A stretch of DNA of 25,590 nucleotides from Plantago elongata (taxonomy: Eukaryota > Streptophyta > Magnoliopsida > Lamiales > Plantaginaceae): assembly GCA_036897095.1 (NCBI GenBank), contig JAYMSP010002201.1:1-25590 (forward strand), given 5' to 3'. Of the stretch, positions 1 to 10,306 are shown in pieces. The notes beneath the pieces were generated by a model. It was not told the origin of the DNA, did no database searches, and saw nothing but the letters and a program-made list of their open reading frames with translations. A program made the translations under genes and the position numbers. How positions within the stretch are numbered: position 1 is the first letter of the stretch; the number at the start of each line of letters is the position of its first letter.

Positions 1-270
1 TCTTCGTACGATTTTCATTTCCCGCATTATGTTGTAATATATTCCTCGTTTGTTCTATGCCATTAAATTTTAAAACTTTTTCAGTAAAATGCAATTTCAT
101 TAATGTGAACTTCTAATAAACAATTTTATGATATGAAATTTTAAAAAAAATAACGTGGCGACGACGCGCTACCATTGGAGCAAAAACGACGACGATCCGC
201 CATCAGACTGTTACCATTGTGGATGATCTTAAGCCCCAAAGAAATTTTATCTCAGCACCCCAAGAAGTGG

Positions 271-443
271 GGTTCACTAGGAATTTTCTGTATCTCACCC
301 TATATCACATTTTGTCCCTACAATTATGTACTGACATCTGTCTTTCTAGTCCATATAATTTCTTGCATTAATTATTGTTTTATACTCTTTCTCAGTTTTG
401 CTGCTTCATTTTTCTTCCTGAATGGCTTCTCTTCTTTCTTCCA
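271..443 (+). repeat. Left arm of an imperfect inverted repeat resembling a gene 5' end
   Basis: The stretch matches, in reverse complement, positions 883-1050 over most of its length with a few gaps (about three quarters identical by eye). The best preserved core is TTTTGCTGCTTCATTTTTCT (395-414) followed by ATGGCTTCTCTT at 422. The start codon at 422 opens a short frame beginning MASLLSS that ends with TGA at 515-517. A pyrimidine-rich leader followed by an ATG-Ala-Ser-Leu start looks like a 5' UTR and the first codons of a gene, perhaps with a plastid transit peptide, but I cannot name a parent gene. The 270 bp to its left contain nothing recognisable. Confidence 0.6.
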
Positions 444-882
444 AGTTACAACACGATCAATTCAAGTTTATTTTATACTTCCAGCCCAACCAGAAACTTG
501 AATCATTAGCAATCTGAGCCACCACACGAAACACTCGTTCGTTCGTCAAAACTAATCCAAGCGATATAGTGCCAAATGCCAATTGTAGAATCTTTGATTC
601 ACAATACTACTTTAAGAAACTCTCTATTCATTCCTTGTACAGATTTATGCTTTTCACACTCAATTAGATCTCATTTCAATATGCTTCTCACTCTTAAGCT
701 ATCATAGCTAGCTCTCATTTTCACTATTTTGAGTAAAACAAATTAATGAGTTAATAGATTGGTGTATAGAAATATGGATGTTTGATAAAGTTAGTGAATT
801 TGTAGATTGATTTTTGGTCTACTGCCTTCATCAACTCCTTCTGGGGTTGCTAGAGAATATGAGCGATGGTCTCAAAATATTG

Positions 883-1050
883 TCGGAAGAAACAAGAGAA
901 GCCATTAAACAAGAAGAAAAATGAAGCAGCAAAACTGAGACATAGTTAGAGCTAGAAGAGAGGAGAGAATAATTATTACATTGATTAGAAAGACAGGTGT
1001 TAGTATATAATTGTTGGTACAGGATGTGATACAGAAGATTCCAAGTGAGT
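883..1050 (-). repeat. Right arm of the same inverted repeat, with a short MASL reading frame
   Basis: On the minus strand this arm repeats the left arm, including the same TTTTGCTGCTTCATTTTTCT core and the start ATGGCTTCTCTT (ATG at 905-903). From that ATG a 24-codon frame starting MASLVSSDN runs to a stop at 831-833. It is rich in Ser, Pro and Arg, like a transit peptide, but too short to be a gene. The two arms point at each other across about 440 bp. The loop (444-882) and the DNA between 1050 and the ERF gene at 1355 show no other gene. It may be a remnant of a duplicated gene or the terminal repeats of an uncharacterised element. Confidence 0.6.
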
Positions 1051-1354
1051 TCTAGCTGATTAGATAAAGTTGTTAATGGTATTTGTGATATTTTGTTCAC
1101 TATTGAGACGAATTCAGTTGAAATAGATACTAGTACTAGTTATAAAGATAATGATTCGATTCACTGAATTATGTCATTTACGTATCAGATAATTTTAAGT
1201 ATGAGGAAACATTTCATCATATCTTGGAACTTGATTGATCCTTGATCTCTTGATCTATGATTCTCTTTGGCTCCAACATATAATGACCAAATGTGTAAAT
1301 TAAATTAAGAAGAACCAGAAACAGAGAATTAGAACATTCACGAGTCTTATTTGA

Positions 1355-2197
1355 TTAGCTCAATAGAGCACATAGAGGGGGAAGATCCCACAAAGCTTCT
1401 GTTGGATCATATACAGTCTCCATATACTCTTGTAGGCCGTTTATGGCGTAAAGTGAAGCCGATATCTGTCTCTCGACTTTCATCCGGTCGAACTCTGTTA
1501 GCTCCATCTCAAAATTCTCACTCACTGTTACATTTCTAGGGAAGTCCAGCATTTCTTGAGAGAACGAAAATCGATTAGGAACATGATCAAGACTCCATGA
1601 CACACCCGAGTGAGCTGGGTCGAATTCATCGATGCAGTTGCTCAAGTCCGGTTTATAGACGTTATCGTCATCGTACACTTGCATTTCATTTGACGAATTT
1701 AATGACTCAGCACAGTTGTTTGTATCAGCTGCTGTTGTGGTTATGGTACTGGACTCATCACTGTTAGTGATACTCCTAGTCCTGCCAGTTTCTTGACTAG
1801 TAGTAGGACTAGTACTAGGACTAACTTCTTGTTTCTTCACTTTTGTTGGATTTGCATTTCTATTCTTCTTGTTGTTGAGGAGATTTCTGATCCTGGATGC
1901 GAGCGGGGAGTTGGGAGACAAATGCGGCACAAAATTCGTACGCGTGTTAGACCCGCGCAGGAGGCAGGCAGCCTCATCGTAGGCACGGGCAGCTTCTTCG
2001 GCCGTCTCGAACGTTCCAAGCCACATCCTGATCTTTTGTGTGGTGTCTTTGATCTCTGCTACCCATCTGCCAGAAGGCCTTTGCCTCACACCAACAAACT
2101 TGGTAGTGTTGATGCTTTTATTTCTTGCTTTCATTTTGCTTGTTTTTGTCAATGGGATCTTTAGGTTTTGCTTCTGTTGTTGGAACTGAATTTCCAT
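1355..2197 (-). CDS. RAP2-11: AP2/ERF transcription factor, RAP2-11/ERN1 type
   Basis: Single-exon gene of 280 aa encoding a nuclear DNA-binding protein. The AP2/ERF domain spans about residues 33-90, starting [19 protein letters not shown], with the ERF hallmarks [19 protein letters not shown] and an RGSNTRTNF end. A basic stretch with several Lys residues precedes it. After a Ser/Thr-rich middle, the tail carries [18 protein letters not shown] and a C-terminal [10 protein letters not shown], both shared with Arabidopsis RAP2-11 and group V ERFs. These proteins bind GCC-type boxes; RAP2-11 is linked to low-potassium responses and ERN1 to nodulation, so the exact role here is inference. The absence of introns is normal for ERFs. 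The start is the first ATG in frame, and a TATA box lies about 130 bp upstream. Confidence 0.93.
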   Translation of the reverse strand: MEIQFQQQKQNLKIPLTKTSKMKARNKSINTTKFVGVRQRPSGRWVAEIKDTTQKIRMWLGTFETAEEAARAYDEAACLLRGSNTRTNFVPHLSPNSPLASRIRNLLNNKKNRNANPTKVKKQEVSPSTSPTTSQETGRTRSITNSDESSTITTTAADTNNCAESLNSSNEMQVYDDDNVYKPDLSNCIDEFDPAHSGVSWSLDHVPNRFSFSQEMLDFPRNVTVSENFEMELTEFDRMKVERQISASLYAINGLQEYMETVYDPTEALWDLPPLCALLS

Positions 2198-2323
2198 TGT
2201 GGTTAAGACTTAAAACTTAAGAATTAAGAAAGAAGAAGTGAGTGCTTAATTAGGTTGTGAAGAAGTGATTAGAAGAGGGTTTAAGTTGTCAAGGTCATGT
2301 CTTTGTTTTTCTTGATGAGGCTG

Positions 2324-2331
2324 TATTTATA
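2324..2331 (-). promoter_or_regulatory. TATA box of the ERF gene
   Basis: On the minus strand the sequence reads TATAAATA, about 130 bp upstream of the ERF start codon. Initiation about 30 bp downstream would leave a 5' UTR near 100 nt, a usual size for plant genes. This is a sequence match only. Confidence 0.6.
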
Positions 2332-2339
2332 TGCAGTTT

Positions 2340-5303
2340 GAGTTTGGAATATTTGCTCCAATTTGGTGTTTTTTATTTGTATGTCAAGGAAGTTACATCA
2401 TCTTCGTTTAAACTAATCAATAAGTTGGGGTGTTAAACTAATAGTGAAAGTGATTGGTATGAAAAGTCACTTTCTATTTTCAATTTGAAATGATCAATTC
2501 GAAAAGTTGAGGTATATTTGCAATTTGATACTCAAGATTAAACTTGTTTGTGCCGGTCTTTTTCAAATAGGACATAGAATTAGATGGAATTAAGGAGCTT
2601 ATTTTGGTTTTAAAAGACCCTTTCCTTTTAACAGCCTCTATTTGGACAAGTCCATTTCAAATTCCCGTAAGAATTTGGTTCTCTTACTCTGGACCAAGCA
2701 AATTTAACACACGAATCCCGCATGTGTTATGTTTATTTATAATGTTGAATTTTAAATTTTTATAAGTAAAAAGTAAAATTCATGTGAACTCTTGACACAC
2801 AATTATATGTTGGACTAATATTTCTTAATTTTGTATGTATAGTTTTAATAAAAATGATATCCTAAAATCATGAAGGTGGTGGAGAAACTATTTTTGACTA
2901 AAAACTACTTTAAAGAATTTGATTATTATTAGTAATAAATAAATTATGTGTTAGGTAATACTACTATATGGAAAGAAAAAAAAAATGTAAATGTTTAACA
3001 ACGTAGTTTTTCAGAAGATCTTTATATAATATCAGAGCCATACATTATTGAAAGTTTTAAAGTCTGATTGGTATACGACTTATAAATTACCTGTTTTGTA
3101 AAAAGGAAATCAATTTGAAGACCATAATTATGGGTACTAGACAAATTGGTAGTTCTATTCTACCAAGCTCTAACCCCACCACTAAATAATGGTAATACGT
3201 TAAATTAAGTTAATAACCGTTGTTAGCCTTTAAGTTGGCGTGACACTTTCGTCATGTTCTTGTTGTTTTAGTTGTAATTAAGAAAAGTCGTCAAGGCACG
3301 AGAGGCTGCCAGTTGGAGGCAAATTACAAGTTTTCGGCAAATTAAAAATTTTCCAAATTCCAATTAATAAATCAAGTTTATTGATAATGACCTCCATTAA
3401 CTAAAAGTCTAAAACAAAACAACATCTTAATATCTTACCGTGACGTGCACGCCGCTTTTAATCTGCCCTAGCTAGCCTCACTTGTTGCATCACTCACATT
3501 AACTAAAACAAGTTGCCCGATTAGATTCATGAATTTAAAGGTAACTACACTCAGATCCGTTAAAAAATGAGTTTACAATCGAATTTATTGACTTGCAGCA
3601 ATATCGAACTTTCACTTAATTTCGAGTATACGATATATTCAAAATGATATAATATGGTGTAACATATTTTATTAAATCGAGTGTACATTCAGTTTGTAGC
3701 ATGCTCAAACCGTAGTCGTTACTCACGGCTTGCACATCACATTTAACATTAGTTAAGATTGTTGAGGTGTGTTTTGTAATTTTATTTGTTTGGAATCTTT
3801 TGTATAAAACTGGGAAATTTTCTGGTATTGCTAATAAGTTGAGAATTGGGTAGATATTCCATGATGAGCGGATGAGAGGAGGTGAAATGTCATTTTCAAA
3901 TGACATTCATAAGATGAGTAAAATTTTGTAATACGATTGAAAATGAAGTGATCTAAAAGGCATTTTTTGGCACTATCCATGGGACCATTTACATCATCAA
4001 CTCACTCGGTCTCAAAATCTCTATCACATCAGCATTTCACTCACTACAACTCATTTTACAACTCTACACAATTCACTACTCCAAAAATGAATCCCAAAAT
4101 CTATTTTATTTTAACATTTTTGTCTAACTTAGTTATTCATTTCATTTTCTTTTCTCATTTTCTTCAAAGGTTATTCTTGAATTGATTTTAAATATTGTTC
4201 ATTAGTTATAATAAAATGACACTATCATTTATTACGAAATTAAAAATTACATTTTTTCAAGAAAATTTTTTAAATATTTTAAATTAACAATTGCACAATT
4301 GACAAATTTCAAGTATTTTATTTATAACTAATTTATATTTTAAATTTTGTAAATAATGATGTACTTTATTGTTTCAAATATTATTATTATTACAATTCAT
4401 ATTATGTTTCAAATATTATTATTACTAAAGGAAATAAATAAGCATGAATCAAGAAACATGAAAGAAATGAAAATAAAACAAATAAAGAAACAAGAACGGA
4501 AAGTAAATAAGATAGCAAGAAAGAAATACAAACAGCAACAATAATATTTAAAAAAAAAATAAAGCAGACTGGGGGTTGGGACGCACCCAGCACCCCGGCC
4601 GCTTTGGGACTCTGATCGAGTCCAAAAAAAGCAAGGCCCAGCAACTCCGTTGCAACGCTGCTGGAAATGGTTTGAGGTTGAAGTTGAACCAACCTTATAT
4701 TGGACTTTCTACTAAGCAAGCAACTAATTAATATAAATACATCAATAGTACTGCCTATAAAATAAAATAGGCGTCACGACATTGTGATTATTAATTTGTA
4801 GAACCGAACCTGCTCGTTTGGAAGCATCTTTTGATTCCTTTAACAAACTGCCATGGTCCTTTTGTTGTCTTATACTTTCTTCCCATTTCAAACTTCGGGT
4901 GTGACGACTACAATAACAAAATGAAAAGCTTAATCAGGAACGAAGGAAGTACAAACTACTCAATTTAAATGAGGCTAACTCGTCATTTTATATCAGCATC
5001 GACTTGCCACGCTATGCCACAAGAATTGGATGCTCGAATTAAGACACCATAAACTAAGGTTGCAACAATAAACTTCACAACAGTGGCATGCTTGATTTGG
5101 GAATCTATTTTGCTGAAGAATAAATGATTCCATAGATCAATCAATGGCCCAACAAGATTAGTTTACTGCAGGTTGTAAAACACACTAGGAAAGCTACATA
5201 AGAAAGAATTATTCATATGTTGAGTTGCCATGACTTGTACATAGAGTCGAAACACACCTCTACTTGTGTATTATAGATATAGTCAGCAGCACAGCTTGAT
5301 GAA
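2340..5303. other. AT-rich intergenic region without a recognisable gene
   Basis: About 3 kb between the ERF promoter and the 3' end of IMP3. It holds only short chance reading frames of low-complexity composition, including poly-A/T tracts and ATT-rich runs around 4356-4440. One small GC-rich island (about 4562-4700) stands out and is discussed as a finding. The last few hundred bases before 5304 probably contain the 3' UTR of IMP3. Confidence 0.6.
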
Positions 5304-7310
5304 CTACACGTTCATTGCGTCGTAGTCATCTAATTTGTCATTGTAAGACAAGACCTTTCTCCTAATCTTAGATGTATCCACCCATGTAATTAAGTCCTCC
5401 ATATTCCTTGTCACAAGGAATGCCGGATCAGTAACAGTCTCTGGCCCAACACGAATGTGCCCCTGCTCAATATATGTAGTTGCTTCTTTCAAGTGTTCTG
5501 CAAACTTCAGCCGGACCAAGACAGTCGCAAGCCTACGTCTGAAATGAAAGCAATCATGTCAGACAGGGACGGATATAATTTGCCTAGTATTAGTAAAAAC
5601 CTGTACGTGCAAATTCTTGTATGTAATATTCATCATAACACCATACATACCGACAGAAGGATGATACGGATAAGCGCTCAATCAACTTCAAACTTTTGCG
5701 GGATGGTATTACACCCATGTTGTACCTAAAAGGGTAGACAGTCACTGGTCAGCTAACTTAAAAATTCCAATAAGACCAACCAGAGCTTTATCTTCACATG
5801 CAGTCATCTTATCAGAACCAGATTAGTCCAGCAGATTATATATTATTTAGAGAGAAAAAAAATCTCTTTTGAAACTTAGTAGAATAATGGTATTAGGACA
5901 TAGTTGACAGGAAGAGCCAGAAAAGGAAAAAGCACTTGTAACAAACAAGAGATTCCTACACATAAGTTCAGGTTGATGAAACGCCCCTTATGGTGACTCT
6001 TTTTGGTACTTAACCTCTCTAGAGGTTCGAACTATCAAGAATATGTAGAACTTGACAACTAGCACAAACAAATGGTGCATGACTAACATTGCCCAATGGA
6101 AGCAACTCATGTGAAGATGTTTGGCAGCTATGATTCTGTTCCCTGAGATCCACATCTTCATTTTTAATTCATATCATGCCATGTGTGTTGTATAAGATAG
6201 CCACTCTCAAAGCATCATACATACACGCACATCTCCTCTAAATATCTAAGAGGTAAAGGTAAAAAGGTCCAGAATAATCCTGGAAAACACAGTGCAAGAA
6301 AGTTCCTACGAACAACTCAACTTCAATATGAGCAAGAATTAGAAGATATGGAACAAAAATACGTGTAGGCAATTAGACATCCAACTATAAATAAATTAAC
6401 ACTGCAAGAAAGTGATGCAACAAAGCATTTTCGAATAAAATCAAAGAGTAATTTGCAATATTGTATAGCACGTGAAGTTACCAAAAGCCTAATACACTCC
6501 AAACTTGACCTCAGGAAACAGAAATACCCCAGGCATTGAAGGAACTCCCATACCTGTTATACCATCAGTGCCAGCAACACTAACCTCAGCTAGAATACTA
6601 ATCTCCGTACTACTATATTGCAGTTTTGAAATATATTGAACTGAAATCACAAAAAAGCAAACACTATGCTCACCAACTCACACGCTAAGAACAGTTCATA
6701 AAGGTCACATTATCAGGACCAACTACACAAGCATACTAGCAGAACATATTTAAGCAACCAAAAAAAAAAAAAAACACATCTTGCAGAATCTCAAAATTTA
6801 CTGCATAGTGCATGTTGAGCTGAAATTGACAGAAATGAGAACACTACAGCTTACACAACTATAAAGTTCTTCATAAGGGTCATCCGAAATCATCGATTAC
6901 AATGTGCAACAATATGAATGAGCAACATCCATAAAAGCTCAAAAATAACAAGAAAGAAGTAATTTTGACAAAGCTTACATCTTTTCAAGAAGGGCTTCTG
7001 TCATCTGAATCCTATAAGGGTCTCTGGCGTCCATCTGCTTGAGTGTGTTGACTAGCTTCTGCGCCATCCTACACAAGCTCGAATATCTGAGAATGGAACA
7101 CCAAAAATTGGGTAAATTAGGGGAATAGTTTAGCAATAACAGGTAGAAATTGAATTGGGTAATGAGAATTAGTTACTTCTTGTAATCGTCTCTGCCAGTG
7201 ACGTGATAACGATGCATAACGAAAATCTCCCTATGATTTCCTTCTCTCTTCCAGTCGACGAGGTTAACTTTCTTCAGTAATTTCTTCTCGTGAAACTTGA
7301 GCGGCCTCAT
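5304..7310 (-). CDS. IMP3: U3 small nucleolar ribonucleoprotein IMP3 (four exons)
   Basis: IMP3 binds U3 snoRNA in the nucleolus with MPP10 and IMP4 and helps U3 pair with pre-rRNA for early 18S rRNA processing. The exons read on the minus strand are 7310-7177, 7086-6979, 5725-5651 and 5538-5304, all with GT-AG introns in phase, giving 183 aa, the normal length. Exon 1 encodes [16 protein letters not shown] and ends in [10 protein letters not shown]. Exon 2 begins YSSLCRM and ends EALLEKM. Exon 3 encodes [19 protein letters not shown]. Exon 4 carries the S4-like RNA-binding segment, from [20 protein letters not shown] to [14 protein letters not shown]. The 1253-bp intron 2 contains no further gene that I can see. 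No key residue appears missing, so the gene looks functional. Confidence 0.95.
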
Positions 7311-7396
7311 CTTGCAATACGAATTGAATTATCACAGGTGAATGAAACACAAACGAGTAATAAACTTCTTCAGCTTTACAAAGAATAACTAACAAG

Positions 7397-7404
7397 TTAG
7401 GGTT
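7397..7404 (-). promoter_or_regulatory. Telo-box in the IMP3 promoter
   Basis: AACCCTAA on the minus strand lies about 90 bp upstream of the IMP3 start codon. Telo-boxes near the start site are established promoter elements of plant ribosomal-protein and ribosome-biogenesis genes, which fits an snoRNP protein. Function here is inferred from position and family. Confidence 0.6.
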
Positions 7405-7496
7405 CTATACAAGCATAGGGATCGAAAACAAAGGCTTGGGAAATGAAGTTAAAAATAAATAAAAAAGGAATTTCAAAATTTTATATTTTTGCCTTT

Positions 7497-7504
7497 ATTT
7501 CATC
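7497..7504 (+). repeat. Left target-site duplication of the hAT-type element
   Basis: ATTTCATC directly precedes the element and is repeated exactly at 8376-8383. Eight base pairs is the hAT superfamily length. Confidence 0.85.
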
Positions 7505-8375
7505 TAAGGCTGCTCATTTCATCCGGATCCGCAAATTCGATCCGTTTATCCGCTAAAACGGATCAGATCGGATCGATCCGTTAAGAAATTGATCGAATCG
7601 TAGATGAGATTTTTCTACATCAGTTTTGAACGAATAAAACGGATAAATCCGTCGAATATCCACGAATATCCGTTTATCCGTCTAAACTAGGTCATACCTT
7701 AAAACCCTAACCCCTTTTAACTCTTTCTACTTCACTTCTTTCATTTTCCACTCCACAGTCCACACACCACTCCACGCCGTCTTCCACTCTTCCTCATACC
7801 GTCACACCACAGTCCACTCCGTCTTCCTCATTCCATCATCCACCGTGCGCTCGTGTCTCATCCGCAACGACTCTGCTGCTGCTCATTCCTTTGTCGCGCT
7901 GTGCGCGAATCTGCTGTTACTTGCGATTTATTGCTAAGTTCTCTATTGCTGCTCGTGCGCCTCTCCCCTTCGACTCCGATGAAATTCCATCGATGAAGCT
8001 GGAGCCGTGGCGGAGTAGTGATTGAGCTAAAGGAGGCGGCGGAGAGCTCGACGGTGCGGCTTGAGCTGATTTGGGGAGAGAGCGTAGAATTGGATGAAGA
8101 AGGGGGCTGAATTGGAGCAGGCGTGAGGAAGAAGAAGAAGATTTGGGGATTTTATTCTTTCTTCTTCTTCTTTCTTGCTCTCTTTTTCTTTTCTTTTTCT
8201 TTAAATTTATTGAATATGGATATCAGCTGGATTTATCCGTTATTCGACGAATTTATCCGTATCCAATCCGCTCGGAATGGATTGGATAACCGATGGACTA
8301 TTTTTCCATCCATTTGACCGGATATCCGGTTAAACAGATGCGGATTGATCCGTATCCGTCCGTTGCGCAGCCCTA
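7505..8375. mobile_element. Non-autonomous hAT-type DNA transposon, 871 bp
   Basis: The ends are TAAGGCTGCTCA on the left and, read inward from the right, TAGGGCTGCGCA, matching at 10 of 12 positions and typical of plant hATs. Perfect 8-bp duplications (ATTTCATC) flank it. The subterminal zones are filled with ATCCG/CGGAT words: ATCCGTTTATCCG at 7540-7552 and 7668-7680, and related words in 8222-8360. No transposase is present. The middle (about 7700-8110) is more GC-rich, with a pyrimidine-rich tract and an AACCCTAA word at 7703-7710, and looks like gene-derived cargo that I cannot identify. The duplication could be read as longer because the flank continues TA, but the T...A symmetry of the ends favours 8 bp. 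Confidence 0.87.
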
Positions 8376-8383
8376 ATTTCATC
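8376..8383 (+). repeat. Right target-site duplication of the hAT-type element
   Basis: ATTTCATC directly follows the terminal CCCTA of the element and is identical to 7497-7504. Confidence 0.85.
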
Positions 8384-8475
8384 TATAACCGCTTGGATCC
8401 AAATGGTTGGATCTCGATCACTAGTCAAGAGACTCGAGATTATATCATGTCTAATTACATTTGTGATCTACGTTG

Positions 8476-8484
8476 TAATTTATA
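8476..8484 (+). repeat. Left 9-bp target-site duplication of the Mutator-like element
   Basis: TAATTTATA precedes the element's GGGAAAAT end and recurs exactly at 9539-9547. Nine base pairs is the Mutator-like hallmark. Confidence 0.83.
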
Positions 8485-9538
8485 GGGAAAATTATATTTT
8501 GCACCAAAATCTTTCTCTACTTTTTAAGTTTACCCCCATATTCCATTTTTTCACAATCAACATCAATAACTTTTCATGATTTTTGGCGTAACATCAAAAT
8601 TTAATGTCCGTTAAATTTATATTTTAAATCACACCAAAACCTTTTCAGAAATTTGCACCCGCTACCAAAACCTTTTAATTTTTTAAATTACACCAGAAGC
8701 TTTTTTTATTTATTTAAATAATAAAAATATATGTCCGTATGAATTTTTTTGTTTTTCTAGACTAATGTCGGGAGGAATATGCATCGTTTTTTACCATGAC
8801 TTTGACTTTTTGCAATTAAATTCTTCATATAAATTATTGGTTCAATGTAGAGATTTAAAAAACTGTGTATGTGCCCAAGGTCAATTGCGTATATTCATGT
8901 GTTTGGACTAAAAAATGACACAAAGCTACGTATATATTTGTGGAACGAGCATATATATTTTGTGCATCCAATCTTGTAATTTTATTGAAGCAACTAATTG
9001 AGAGAAGGAATGTAAAGAGAGTTCGAAAAATTAGTTTTATGGATAAAAGAAAATATATGTAAATTAATATACAAATATATTTTATCATTTTTTATCCTTA
9101 AAATATGAAATTTCACATTCGCGAAATACTAATGCAGTATGTCATTGTTATATTTATCATAAAATAAACTTATTGTTATATTTATCAAACAAGTGAATAA
9201 AGTGTGTTTGGTTTGTAAAGTAAAGTGTCGTCGTTGGTTAATAATTTGTGTTTCGGATTGTAATCCCTGTTTTCCGGAACACTTCTTATACTCTTTTTGT
9301 AGGAATAAAATTTTAAAAATTTCAAAATAAATAAATCATAATTGTATAAGAAATTTTGACGGCGAAGAAAAGTTTTTCAAAAGGTTTTGGTGTGATCTAA
9401 AAATAAGTTAACGGCCATCCAACCTTTGTGTAAGGCCAAATATTTTTTAAAGTTATTGGTGTCGATTGCAAAAAAAAGAAGAATATGGTATAAACTCAAA
9501 AAGGCGAAAAAGATTTTAGTGGAATATAAAATTTTCTC
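8485..9538. mobile_element. Non-autonomous Mutator-like element (TIR-MULE), 1054 bp
   Basis: Long terminal inverted repeats lie at about 8485-8646 and 9538-9379. The left end begins GGGAAAATTATATTTTGCAC; the right, read inward, begins GAGAAAATTTTATATTCCAC. Both continue through shared words such as AAAATCTTT, GTTTA, CAATAACTTT, CCGTTAA and CACACCAAAACCTTTT. By eye about three quarters of positions agree. Exact 9-bp duplications (TAATTTATA) flank it. The interior is very AT-rich and holds only short chance frames, so no transposase or captured gene is recognisable. The divergence between the ends suggests an old insertion. Confidence 0.85.
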
Positions 9539-9547
9539 TAATTTATA
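9539..9547 (+). repeat. Right 9-bp target-site duplication of the Mutator-like element
   Basis: TAATTTATA directly follows the right inverted repeat and is identical to 8476-8484. Confidence 0.83.
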
Positions 9548-9690
9548 CTATGTTAGTCTTCTTTCGGTGTATCTACTACTCACAAACTGTGTGAGACTCA
9601 CATGTAATTTTGCAGATGTCTTACCCACCGTCTGTAATGGTAGGTGTATTGGAGACGGGATCAATCTAGTATAAGCCGTCAATTCATTGC

Positions 9691-10126
9691 AAATAACAAA
9701 TCGTATAAAGCCGCATACCACATCGTGTAAATTATGCCAATATACCAATTTAAAGGTTTGATTCTCGATCCATTAGTTGGGTATGTCATCTCTTACCCAC
9801 CCAGGTACTTGGATAATTTTGGCATACCAACATTGTGAACATCAGAATATGTCGGTATAATGTGTGTGGGTTTTTCCTTTCCTTGTTAAAAATGCAAGAT
9901 TATTATAGAGTTACACGTCAAATAACAAATCGTATAAACCCGCATACCACATCATGTAAACTACATTAATAAATCAATTTAAAGGTTCGATTCTAGATCG
10001 ATTAGTTGGGTATTTCATCTCTCACAGGTACTTAGATAATTGTGGCATACTGACATTATGAACATCAGAATATGTCCGCGTAATGTGTGGATTTTTCCTA
10101 CACAAGATTATTGTGGTGTTACACGC
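9691..10126. repeat. Tandem duplication, period 229 bp
   Basis: Unit 1 is 9691-9919 and unit 2 is 9920-10126. Shared landmarks in the same order are AAATAACAAATCGTATAAA, CGCATACCACATC, CAATTTAAAGGTT, ATTAGTTGGGTAT, ATTATGAACATCAGAATATGT in near-identical form, and GAGTTACACG/GTGTTACACG. Unit 2 is shorter by two small deletions, for example part of the TTACCCACCC tract. No coding potential is seen. It lies 3' of the IQM gene. It could be a local duplication or two copies of a short repeat family. Confidence 0.8.
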
Positions 10127-10306
10127 ATTTATAATAATGTTGAGTCAATCTAATTTAAAATCTCCTACACTTAAGTACCACTCCAAACTCTATCTCCATG
10201 CATATCTTTCCTCGCCAAACATATGCAGTCTGCTGTTCGTATATTGGGCAAGGTAATCAAGATAGATGTAACTAGCATATTCCATATATATAACACCTCT
10301 AACACA

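Noticed and set aside
3616-3906. 96-codon minus-strand frame
   Set aside because: AT-rich, low-complexity composition, no recognisable domain, no splice context; looks like chance.
3880-4190. Possible MITE around the GGCACTATCCATGGGACC stretch
   Set aside because: I could not find a matching inverted end or target duplication.
6012-6030. tRNA suggested by GAGGTTCGAACTATC
   Set aside because: No cloverleaf can be drawn around it and it lies inside an IMP3 intron.
5726-6978. Intronic C/D snoRNA in the long IMP3 intron
   Set aside because: I looked for TGATGA followed by CTGA at a suitable distance on the sense strand; near matches (for example around 6880) lack a D box in range. A TTGATGA on the other strand near 5973 also lacks one.
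8855-9088. 77-codon minus-strand hydrophobic frame in the Mutator-like element
   Set aside because: Very AT-rich Ile/Leu/Phe/Tyr composition expected by chance; not a transposase or captured gene.
9740-10010. tRNA or SINE based on GGTTCGATTC
   Set aside because: No acceptor-stem pairing and no convincing A box at the required distance; kept only as a weak remark on the tandem repeat.
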